From assembly GCA_013396655.1 (NCBI GenBank), contig WBMV01008576.1, positions 355,115 to 419,114 of the forward strand: 64,000 bases of DNA, written 5' to 3'. Below the pieces are notes generated by a model, which worked only from the letters and a program-made list of their open reading frames with translations, made no database searches and was not told the DNA's origin. Positions 14,880 through 25,534 of the stretch are shown piece after piece (position 1 is the stretch's first letter; each line of letters begins with the position of its first letter). The position numbers were made by a program, and so were the translations under genes. This DNA comes from Campylorhamphus procurvoides (taxonomy: Eukaryota > Chordata > Aves > Passeriformes > Dendrocolaptidae).

Positions 14880-15370
14880 ACTCTGCCAATATTTTTACCC
14901 CTTTCACGGTACTACTTGTTTGGAAATATTTACATTGATTGCTGCATTAAATAGTTGTTTTGCCCCACACAATGCTGTGTTTTGCATATTTGCTGATGTT
15001 TCCCCAAAAGCACTGGGGGAATGAATCATTACTGAAACAATTTACTTTCAGTTAGTGCATGAATGCCTTCCCATGATGCTTTGATGCTTTGTTTGTCCTC
15101 CTATAAAAATTATTTATGACCCACGTGTGATCTTTTAAATCAGAATACTTATTCAGAAATCAGAGCTCCAGCATGTTAATGCAAGTAGAAGCCCTAACTA
15201 ATTTTTCAAAGCCATGTTGAATATTCAAAAGCTAGGACTGAAGGAAAGGAGTTAACATTAATTAATATTTGAAGCAGTAAAATAAAAGCAACAGTGAAGC
15301 TAATTTTGCAGGACAATTAATCATGAGTCTTGCTAATTACACATGGGATTTTGCAAATGATTTTTTTTCT
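14880..15370. promoter_or_regulatory. Candidate conserved developmental enhancer
   Basis: The stretch is dense in homeodomain cores. TTAATTAA occurs at 15258-15265, CAATTAATCA at 15314-15323 and TAATTA at 15334-15339. An AP-1-like TGAGTC sits between the last two. It contains no repeat, no purine runs and no open frame. This density and even texture are typical of vertebrate conserved non-coding elements near developmental regulators. The motifs are visible; conservation is inferred. Confidence 0.4.
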
Positions 15371-16530
15371 CAGGTAGCAGAGTAAAAATGATAATCCACT
15401 ACCCATCAAAATCATTGGCTCCTCACCAATGTCCCCAGCAAGAGCAATTAGTGGGAACAGCAGAGCCCTAGTAATTGCATGTCAAGAGAGGAGAATGTTA
15501 GAATTTTAATTGCTCCAAATAAAGACCACTTGCTCATACATACACCTGACTGTCCAAAACTAGTCTGCAAGCCGGAGAAAGTATATAACCACTTCCAGGT
15601 GTCTGCACAAAAATAACTCTGTGGGAGAAGCACTCTAAGCAACACATGCAGTTTCTGGAAGAAAAATATCAATATGCACTTATATTCTGAACTGCAGTGT
15701 CATCACTCGACTATAAGAACTGGGAAAAAAATATATCACCCACTTGGGAAAAATGTGCATATTCTTTATATTTGCCAAATATTTATTGCTGACATTTTTT
15801 GAAGAACTTTAACTATCTTCAGGGTGCCAAGGGCTTCAAATTTACTGAATTTTAGGATCACCAATAAAATGTTTTTAACAAGACATCTCAAGAGGGCATA
15901 AAATAAAAAATTACCATATTCATGAGAGCAAGCCTGTAAGATTGCAATGCTATAAACTGATGTCTATAATTTGCTTGTGGCTTTCTTAATTAAAAAAAAA
16001 AGAAAAGCAAACAACTAGTAATTAGAGACTCTAGTTCCATTTTTGCACTTTATCCCAATCACTGACATGCTACTATTACTTTTTTTGTTTAATATACCTA
16101 CACATGGATGCACACAATTGCAAATAATCAATAATATTTAAGTATGTGTCCAAGTTCTAAATGATGATGGATATATTTAAATATTGCTTTCCAGGAAATT
16201 ACTACTTTACTGGTCATGTAGTAACTTTAAAAATGTATAGGTTGAAAGAAATGCCTGCTTTTTCCTTATTTCTCTTTAAGGTGTTTACCATTTACTCTCA
16301 TTTTGAAACAAAATGAATGAATTACCTTCCAAGTACCACTGCCTCCTATTGTCTTTTGCTCTCTCCTTCTGCTCCTTTGAACACCATATTGAGGTACTAA
16401 ACCACTTTCTGCTGTTAGCTTTGTTAAGCATTAAACCGAGAGCAGTAGCCTTAACTTGTCTAAATATATTCTTTGCATGTTCAAAATCACTGTACACTGT
16501 TTATTACACCATGACTGCTTGAGAGAAAAA
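15371..16530. other. Non-coding DNA, no gene seen
   Basis: No gene. The overlapping opposite-strand frames at 16285-16522 are shadows of each other with no domain. A poly-A run lies near 15993-16001. Confidence 0.6.
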
Positions 16531-16770
16531 AAGCAGGTCATGCAGAGTGCTGCTTCCTTTCCTGAATTACCAGCAGATCACAGGTGTTTATCAGCCTCCC
16601 GGAGGTGATTCAGGTAATAAACACCAGGATGGCAGTTTAAATGGTTAGAAGCTTTTCCATCAAATACAGTCCTTGCAGTCCTATCATTTTGCATATATTG
16701 CTCACAAATGGCAAATTATTTATGCAGCCTCCTTAAGTGGTTCCTTATGGTTTTTACTTTATTTTTCCAA
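16531..16770. promoter_or_regulatory. Candidate enhancer with inverted forkhead sites
   Basis: A 9-bp perfect inverted repeat, GGTGTTTAT at 16583-16591 and ATAAACACC at 16617-16625, presents two forkhead (FOX) consensus sites in opposite orientation, with 25 bases between them. Nested inside is a second palindrome, CCTCC-C-GGAGG at 16595-16605. Just inside the right arm, AGGTGA-ttc-AGGTAA resembles a direct repeat of nuclear-receptor half sites with a 3-base spacer. The surrounding 200 bases have the even texture of conserved regulatory DNA. Binding is inferred from motifs alone. Confidence 0.42.
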
Positions 16771-19700
16771 AGCAGGAACCTTTTGAAGATGTGTGTTCTC
16801 ATGACAAGGCAAACTATCATTCCATCTGTAAGTCCGACTCATTTCTTAAAGGTCATTGTACATATATAATGCCAGTGACCTTGTTTTGCCCTTCTGTTTA
16901 GCTCAAATATCTTTTCTAAGAAAGCACCAGTGTCATTGCGGAAGTTACTATTCTGTGGATGTACAAGGAGATCAAGAATAAACTGTATGCAGTAGAAATT
17001 GGCTTTTAAATAAGAAAAGCTTTTTCAAATATTACCTCGTGAAAATAAGATGAAAATAGACATTGATTAAGATACATCTAACACAGATTTTAAAAGGATT
17101 TGCTGTAAATTAAAATAGGATGAGTTTTGAGAAACAAAATGTTTTAACACAGGTTTGGGGGTTTTTTTTGTCCAATCTGACAAACTTATGTAAATTTATG
17201 CTATACAGAAAGTTACTGACTGAGACATACCTCTAGCAATTGCCCATTACCTGTTAATAACTGGAATTTGTTTCATGGTACTGAATCACCAAGCCCATAT
17301 TTAATGCCAGAGTTGTGACATGAACCAGCATACTTGTATGCAGATCACCTGCTTCTTCCCTTCCTGACAAACAGCCTGGCAATAATTACTCAGAAATTCC
17401 CTACATGCAAAGTAGATATCAGGAAAGCATTTATGGTTGTTCAACATAATTTAGCACCAGGAAAGAAAGAAGGAAAGTCAGCATAATGTGAAGTTTCTAA
17501 GAATCACCAGATCATAATTACAGGACTAGTGGTATAATATCTCTGAATCACTTAAAATCTTATCAGTTATGCCCTCAACTTGTGAGATAGTATGGATTTC
17601 CACAGAAATGGTATGGAATAGAAGGTGTTAGGAAACACTCAGAATATCCAAGATTAGTTTCTGCTAATATTCTACAGTTTGACAGATAATGTCAAACCAT
17701 AGACTAAAGATTTTGGCTGCATCATACATAACAAGTAAATAATAAAGTATCACCATTTTGATCATGGTGGGTAAGAATAAACAAGTATTGCCCTTTCTAC
17801 TTTTTTACAGGATGAAAATTAGGCACACAGAAAATAAGCAACTTGCCCAAGAACAAGCAATAAATCTATTGCAGAACCAAAACCTGCATTGAAATTTACC
17901 AAGAACTAAAATTCTAACCTCATAATGCACCTTTTTGTTTTGATTGAATCTCACAAATAAATGTACAATTTCATAATCAGTAATTCTACTGCTTAATGAA
18001 AACTTATTCAGAATATAATATTAGATGTGATGAGGAATGTCAAGTACTGTGCTATCCAGTATGAAATTGAGGTGGAACTCCACTCCTACCCTGTTGTCTC
18101 TTAAAGGCCTAGGATGTGAGTTCTCTAGCATTGTCCATATTCTCATGCCATTTTAGACTGTTGCTGAAATAAACCTGTCTTACCTCAGGGGCTGTGGAAA
18201 ACTTTATAGGACAGACCTTAGTCAATGCATATGAACAAAATGCAGAATGCAGAAAATACCAGTAGGTTGAAAGATTTTCTGTGACTTCAGTTTCAGAACT
18301 CCAGACACTTCAGAGGACAATAATTTTCAGAAAAAGGGAAAGTAGTTCTTCATGCCAGTTCTGCTTTTCAGGCAGAGAAACAATTTCAAACTGAACTCCA
18401 TACCACAGGAAGGTTCTACATACATTAAAAAGATTGGCTTGCCCAGGTAACTTGTCTTTTTCTAAATATTTTGAGAGAAAAAAGAGCATTCATTTCACTT
18501 CAGTAAGTTGTGACTAATCAAAGACAAAGAAGAAGTAAACTAAAAGGTGAAATACATTTTAGATCAAAAAAGGTCACTATTTTTCTTTTGGTCACTGAAA
18601 TGAATAAATAAACAAATAAAAACTCCAAAATCAAAAATTCAACCTTATATAATCTTGTGACTTCAAGACACTGATATCGCTATACTGCATTGGTCTTTCA
18701 TCTTTGATAAAAACATAATATCCCAAAATACCTTGAGCAAAGCAACTTGAAAAATGGTACTGCACATGGTATGCAAATTGCAGGTGGGTTAAATAATATA
18801 TATACAGTGCAGCTGGTTTTTATCTGGCAAACAGGTGCTAGATTTTTGATTTGCTGACTAGCCACAATTTTAATGACTTCCCAGTGAGAGGTGAAATGGG
18901 AACCTGGGGAGTCTTCCATTCATGCTTGTCTAGCTATTTTGGTTTTGCTTTGTTTTTAGTAAGAAGTTTTAAAAGAACATGATATATATCACAATATTCT
19001 TCCTCTGAATATCTTACTCTGAGTCAAAAACTGGGAGTTAATAGGCCAGAAACTAACATGTTTTAGAGACTGGAGAAAAATATATCTGGTGATGTGGCAG
19101 AAAACATTTGAAACAATGCAGTCTGAAGCATCAAGACATAAAGTGCTGCACATCAGGGAAGGTACTTTAAATTTCTAGCTAAGAGTCTGGCCCAACACGT
19201 TCAAATACACAAGAAGATAGCTAAACATCAAAGGCATGAGGTTCTCTGTCTCAGATTTGGAACAAGAACAATGAAGTATAGTTCTTGCATCTACCTACAA
19301 ATTAATCTGGTTCTTCTAATAGCTGTGATAAAGTCTCCAGCACATTATAGAGCTATATTTTTAAACACTTCAGGGTGGGAGGGTGTTTTGCCTGCAGAAC
19401 AGAATGGTTACCCAGAGCAATAGTGATGGAGCACTAGCACTCCCTCCCTACAAGTAAGAGAACTGGTTATGCTGTTATGCTATGAACTGTGGGGGTTTTG
19501 AATATTTTAACCAAAAAACATACATGGGAAATCTTTAATCACAATTAAAGATACATCAATACACACTAAAGATTAATATTTGGTTTGAATGTCCAATGCT
19601 GAGGTACAATCTAAAACAAGACACTATCAGTAAACTCAGAGCTGAACTATGACCTTCCTTGTTCAGGGCATGCAGAGTGTAGAAATGAGTCCTATCAAAA

Positions 19701-21395
19701 CCAACAGCCAGAAAGGACTATCCGAGTAGCAATCTAAACTGAATCAAACACCTGAACAGATAGTACAGAGCAGGATCATTAGCTAAATGATTAGACAAAG
19801 CTCTTGGGCTTCCTACTTATCTGCTCAGTTATAAAGAATGGTAAAAATACTGCTCTACTGAGCACAAAGCAAGAAGACAACATTGTCTTTTGGAACAGAA
19901 GAAAAGCTCTGACTGGAAAAGAAACTTGCCTAAGGTTAGTACAATTGTCTGGTTTCAGGAACTTTACACTTACACTTCCTCTCCAATATATCACTGCAGA
20001 TTTGCACAAAATGCCAACACATAAGCACAGTAATCCTGCCTACTCATTAATTATGCCATCAGTCATGCATCCTAAACATGCTGTAGCTGAAATGAAATTG
20101 CAAGATGCATTTTCTTTTCTTCAGGGCTCTTTACCTTGGCCCTGTGTCTGTTTTAAGTTTCCATACACGTTCCTCCTCTCCTACAGACTTTGACCTATTT
20201 AGCCTGTTATTTGACATTCTTTCAAAAAACAGAAATCTAAAAAATGTACAGTTTGGTAGCCAAAGAGAGACAGGGAAATAACCCCAACTCCCAGAATCAA
20301 CAGGATGTTGATTCGAGATCCAAAAGTTCCTTCCCACCAGACAGATCAATGAACAATTATCTATAAAGCATAAGGCTAGGCAGCAGGGTTCAGCACTGCT
20401 CAGAATTATTTACTTCTCCTCTAATTTTAAAAACTATTCTCCTTGCCCTTCAGTGTGAAATATATGTATAGAGGGACTCTGAAAGCTGAAAATTCATTAG
20501 ATGAGCTAGGAAGCTAATAAAGCAAGCTCCCTGTAACACTCATAAGTTGTGGGGGGAGGAATACCACTTTCCTACAATGAGAGCACCTGCATAAGACTAT
20601 GTCCAATCTGCTATTCATCAAAGCAAATATTGGTACAGAAAGAAACAGCCTGAAGTCCCTTTTCATTAGGGGGTAAATACTGCTTGTCTTTTGCAGGGGT
20701 ATCAGGCAACTGTGTGAAGAGTTTGCAAACTCTGTATCCATGCTGCAAGATGACCACTCATGCAGTCTAGACAAAGACCAATTTCAACTTCAGCATCTAT
20801 CTCCAAAAATTTTGTTGCCTCATTTTTCCAGTGTCCTCATGCTTTGTGAAGCACGACCTCCAGCCTCCAATGCAGAGACAAAGAAAACACAGACAACTTT
20901 ATTAAGAGAGAGCTACTTGAAGTTGCTTCCACTGTACCAGGAAGAGTTATCTTCAGTTGCCAGTTGGGCCAGGGGTGAGACACCAATCTCCTCTCTATTT
21001 AGCCACCAACACACAGGTTCATACTTTGAATAATCTGCTCCACAGCCAAGATTGCTAAAATCTGCTATACCCAGAGTTCCCAGCAGAGATACATGTGTAA
21101 CTGGGATTGGCACCAGATAATTGTTAAATAGCAAAAGAGGCCTAAATAGTGAACCCAAAGACTGGTGGCAGAGAGAATCATAGCTGTAATCTGCTGCTGA
21201 GAAGAAAGATGGTATATGACTGTCCTGACCAGTGAATTCAAGGATATGGAGCCCATCTGAAAGAAGCCTGCTTCCTTTGCCCTCAGCACACATGGGAGAA
21301 AGAACAAGTCAAGAACCAGGGAGGGCATTTCTGGACATCTCTGCCTAAGCAAAGAAAATGAGATAGATTCATCCCTAGAGAGGCCTATACCATGT
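16771..21395. other. Non-coding DNA, no gene seen
   Basis: I recognise no gene or repeat. Frames at 19791-20193 and 20740-21352 overlap on both strands and encode nothing recognisable. Base composition rises slightly in GC from about 20.9 kb onward without forming a CpG island. Confidence 0.6.
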
Positions 21396-21533
21396 AATCA
21401 CAGAGTATTCTGAGTTGGAAGGGACCCCCCCAGGATCATCAAGTCCAGCTCTTAAGTGAACAGCCTACTCAGGGACCAAACCGCAATGCTGGCATTATTA
21501 GCACCATGCTCTAACCAGCTGAGCTAATCTCAG
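21396..21533 (-). mobile_element. TguSINE1-type SINE (tRNA-Ile head, CR1 tail)
   Basis: Read on the minus strand, the element starts with a tRNA-Ile-derived head. The A box (TAGCTCAGCTGG) maps to 21515-21526. The anticodon loop CTAATAA with anticodon AAT centres on 21497-21499. A decayed B box maps to 21472-21482. The middle reads TTCACTTAAGAGCTGGACTT, and the tail matches the CR1 3' end (CCTTCCAACTCAGAATA, then CTGTGAT). I recognise this arrangement as TguSINE1, a family that arose within passerine birds and is presumably mobilised by CR1 reverse transcriptase. The broken B box, with likely CpG decay, suggests an inactive old copy. It is not a functional tRNA gene. I could not place target-site duplications. 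Confidence 0.9.
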
Positions 21534-22706
21534 AGTCGTTGGACACCAGCTATGCAAAGAGGGAAGAGGGATACTCTTAGGGATGCATGTTCTTAGGGAA
21601 ACAACTTGACATGAGTGCCCTCCTGTTTGCTGTATAGTCATAATGCACTCTTCTTTGAATGGCCTACAGCACTGAATGGCTGATGTAAGCAATGAAGCAG
21701 CACAGGCAAATGCCATCTGCTAGATCCGTCTCCTGGCAGGCTCTGCACCCTTCCTGCTAAATTTCATAAACAAGGTAAGTCTTACATGATGTTTTCTCAA
21801 TGAAATTATATCAAGTGAAGAATGAGACCAGCACAGACCTTGACATTTCCCACTATTCATTTAGAAGGGAAGGAGGATGCAAAAGGCAGGCTTGCAGCTG
21901 TTCTAGAAAGGACTTGCAAGGGCTTGCAGCAAGCACTAGACAGAGGTTTTTCTAGAGACTGGACACCAGGTCAGATTGCTACATCAGCAAGTGTCCATGC
22001 TCCCTGAGAACACCTGTCCATGCTGGAAGCATAAGCGGCAGGATAATGAGCAGCTTTGGGCACTCCTGTGGAGCTGAGTTTTTGATTCTAGTCACTAGCT
22101 ACAAAGGAAGGCTCTCAGCATGGTGGCATTTGTTCCTACACCTCCTCCTGCCATTGGAAGGCAAAACGTACCTGGAGATGCTGGGGACCCTAGCCATGTG
22201 GGAGGCTGGAGGAAGTACACACACCTCAGCTGAAGTAAATGGCCTGGCATTAGTGGGATAAGGGTGAGGCAGGATCAAGTTGGTGGGTAGGCTGGCAACC
22301 ACAGCCTGCAGAAAGCTAAAATACATGTTTTTAGAAGGTGTATTTTTGACACAGTTTCTCTAGCTGATGAGCTGGATGCAAGATCTGAACTTCAAGAGCT
22401 GAGAGTCTCAGGCCCCTTTATTTTTTGGTTGAATGATATTTAAAGACACTGCTGGTTCTACAGGGCACTGTCAACTTTCTGCTTAGCTGTCTGTGCCCAG
22501 CTAGAGCATGGCTTCTTTTTGCATTCCTCATCTTCTCAGGCTAAGGTAGTCAAGGCTCTTGTGTTGAGACTTGGAGGAATTCCAGATGGTCTCAGCAAGA
22601 GATCTCCCTTCTAGGTTCCTGTAAAAAACTTCTGACTCATCTTTATGACTTACCAAAAATAACTTGTTTAGCAATATTCAGTGGAATTTGACTCAACTTG
22701 TTCTTA
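21534..22706. other. Non-coding DNA, no gene seen
   Basis: This is somewhat more GC-rich than average, which lengthens chance frames (21498-21716, 21822-22007, 22046-22326). These overlap on both strands and have no recognisable domain. No element boundary is visible. Confidence 0.5.
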
Positions 22707-23357
22707 CTAATCACACAGAAAAGCTGGGCCCCATGCATGAAGTCTCTGGTACTTCTGTTCATCAGGCAGACTGTGGACGTTGTCTAAACTGTGTTCTAAC
22801 TTTCAGGGTGTTCCCTTTGCCAACAGCCTCTGTGAGGATAGAAAGAGATTTTCTGATGCTTTTATACTTGGAAATATTTCTTTCAGAATTGTATCAGCAT
22901 CAAGTGTCTTCCTTCTAGACACGATTCTCATTGTAAGACTTAGCTTCGCAATCTCCTCTTGTTCTTTTTCCACACTGAATAGCTGTGTGGCAATCTGGGA
23001 TGTGTTCAGTACAGCTACTTTCTTTCCCAAGGATGGTGCTTGTTTCTGGTCTGGAGCTATGGTCAGTTCATCATCCAAAACCATGCAACTAGCCTCTATA
23101 TCTGGAATTAGCAGCCCCCTTCTCACCTGGAGCTAGCTCACGGACTAAAGTGATGCAAGGCAGGTTGGAGTGGCACAACAGAGTTCAAAGACACCAGATT
23201 CCAACACCTGTGCCATGAGCACAAAGTGTTGGAAAGTATTCAACCTGAGCTGGGTGCCAGTGCCAGTTGCACAAGTATGACATCTGCTCTGAATGTCTCT
23301 GCCAGGACATTTGACCAGGAGCCAATACCTTTTTCCAAAAGAGGGTTTTGTACTCAC
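22707..23357 (-). pseudogene. Decayed protein-like frame of unknown origin
   Basis: One minus-strand frame runs about 217 codons with only three internal stops (23145-23147, 23133-23135, 22803-22805) before ending at 22707-22709. A random frame of this length should meet about a dozen. The central part, about 22803-23126, has a soluble-protein composition with acidic and basic helix-like runs such as KEQEEIAK and a DDEL segment. The plus-strand frame over the same bases is serine and phenylalanine rich, as antisense shadows tend to be. After the stop at 22803 the frame stays protein-like (SLPDEQKYQRLHAWG). I recognise no family. It could be a retrocopy or old exon with disabled codons, or a chance run in GC-richer DNA. 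Confidence 0.35.
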
Positions 23358-24620
23358 TTCTCAGAAACGGAGAGTAGATGGAGAAGAAACATGATTTACA
23401 AAGTAGATCTAGCTAGTAAATCGTCTCTCTTAAATCCTGATTTGCTTGCCTATGTAATGTACAAAGTCTCTACCAAAGTGCTGTAGTTCTGTGTGCAGAA
23501 CTCTGTTAGAAAGAGAGATAATTTAGTCTTCATATGTGTAAAGGTGACTGGAGATAATGGAGCAGGTTGTAATAAATTTCTTCCTTTAATTAATGCCTCT
23601 GAATCTCAGAAAGGGGAAGTCTGCTCTGTAATTAGGTGTGTGTTAAGCTTTACTCCACATCAGTCAGGCTCTCTCTGCAAAGTAGCATATCCCATTCTAG
23701 TGTCAGAAAGAACAGGGTTCACTTTGTACAAATATACCTGCATCTAATGAACATCATTTATTACTAAGCCTGCGATGCAGGTCCAACCATACTTCCTAAC
23801 ACATAACTCTTCACAGTGTCAAAAGCTAAACTGGTGGTGTGACTGTTCTAAAGCCATCCATGGCACCACAGCAGATCAACAGTGGAATATTTGAATGCTT
23901 GGAATGCATGACTGTCCAGTTTTCCCAGGACTGACTAAACAGGATATTTGTCAGAGTTGCATCTTGAATTGATGGAAGGGGTGAAGATGGAAGCAAATGT
24001 ATTCAAGCAAAAAGGCCATCATGTTTTCTAGAGACACTGACCAACATTGAACATAGGCCTGCTGAGCAAATGCTTCAACACATCCACTCAATTTCCTCTA
24101 TCTTGCTAGAACATTTCTTCTACTACTCTTCACTAATGCCCTTCCTACAGCCTTACTAACTTGCTCTTTCCACCACTAATGCAGGACTCATTCTCCTAAC
24201 TAAAGTCAGTCCCTTTTGAGATAGTCCATATTCAATCCCCTAAATTCAAAATATCTCTACAATAAACCAAAGATGTGGAAAACTGCATTTAACCTAGATT
24301 AACTGCCTTCTAACACAGACTTCACATGTTCACTCTCGGAAGTTTTCTTCTGGCAGTGACAGTAGGACTGTGTATCTTTTTCCTGTAACATCCATGTTGC
24401 CACTCTTAACATCAGACTAAATGACAAGTGTGGAACCTTCCAGCTCCCTTGCTTTGGGGTTTTGGAGGTAGTATTTACACTATAGTAATAGGCTAGTCTG
24501 ATTCTTAACAAAAAGTGAACTTAAATGCTGAGAAAATGGCTTAGTGCACTGATCAAATAAGGCCTAACCCCACCTTCTGTTAATAAATTGTATATGTAAG
24601 TGCTAAGTATAATTTGCTAT

Positions 24621-24646
24621 TAATAATTTATTATTATTATTATTTA
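24621..24646. repeat. (TTA)n AT-only low-complexity tract
   Basis: A short run of five TTA units inside a stretch made only of A and T. It is too short to show polymorphism and no mobile element is visible beside it. Confidence 0.8.
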
Positions 24647-25510
24647 TGTTATTTAATAGCAGCATAAACATGGTCAGGAAAGGAGGCAGCATATCCCACC
24701 ACTTTCTTAAGTGAACAAGTTCCTTCCTCTGTATAAGTATTCCGGCCCAGAGGTATTTTATGTCAGATGAACTGCCCAGTCCATCTCCACTTCTTGCAAG
24801 GGAAGGAAGCTTCCAACGAAAGGAAAGAGGAGTCTTAAAAATGAGACACATGATGGTGGAGACCATAATGGCATCTAAAAGCATTTCCAGTAACAGAGAA
24901 AAAATTTTATTGCTTTCTGCATGCTTGTTAATTACGTTAATCATGATGAATTTTAATATTATTATCTACTAATAATCTTATATTGATAACAAAGTAAATG
25001 CAATATATATCACTATAGGATTTCCACACTTGTCTGCATGAAGGAAAAATGGAGTACATTTTTTTCATTATGATTTTTGTTGTATTTTCTTCCTACACCC
25101 TGGGTAAAGTCAATCATGTGTTGCCACAAAAAGAAATCCATAACTCATACTGTTTTGAGGTCAGCATTTCCTATTTTGGGAATGGACAGGTTCACAAGTA
25201 TAGATATAAGATTGCTATACACCTATGGTAAAAGGATAGCATGGACAGAGATTTGCATATGTAAATCAAAAAACATTATAAATGTTAATATTGGCTGTGT
25301 AAAAGAAACTTGAAAATGAAGATTAATTTATCATCCATTGCCAGACAGCAGTTTATACTGCAGTGTTGGAGAAGAAATTTAACTCATTAAAAGGATGGTG
25401 CCAATAAAAATGCTTAATACTGTTTTATATAAAAAGTACTTATATTTGTCATCACCAGAGAAGACTGACTGAAAGTTACCCAAAACTAGAATGTCAAGGA
25501 AATCCTTTGA

Positions 25511-25534
25511 GAAACAAACAAACAAACAAACAAC
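25511..25534. repeat. (AAAC)n microsatellite
   Basis: Five AAAC units, followed by degenerate CAA units to about 25545. It is the same unit as the 811-833 tract in reverse complement. Confidence 0.88.

Noticed and set aside
21472..21530. tRNA-Ile gene
   Set aside because: The tRNA-like head is the 5' part of a SINE. The B box is decayed, and the sequence continues directly into a SINE body with a CR1-type tail.
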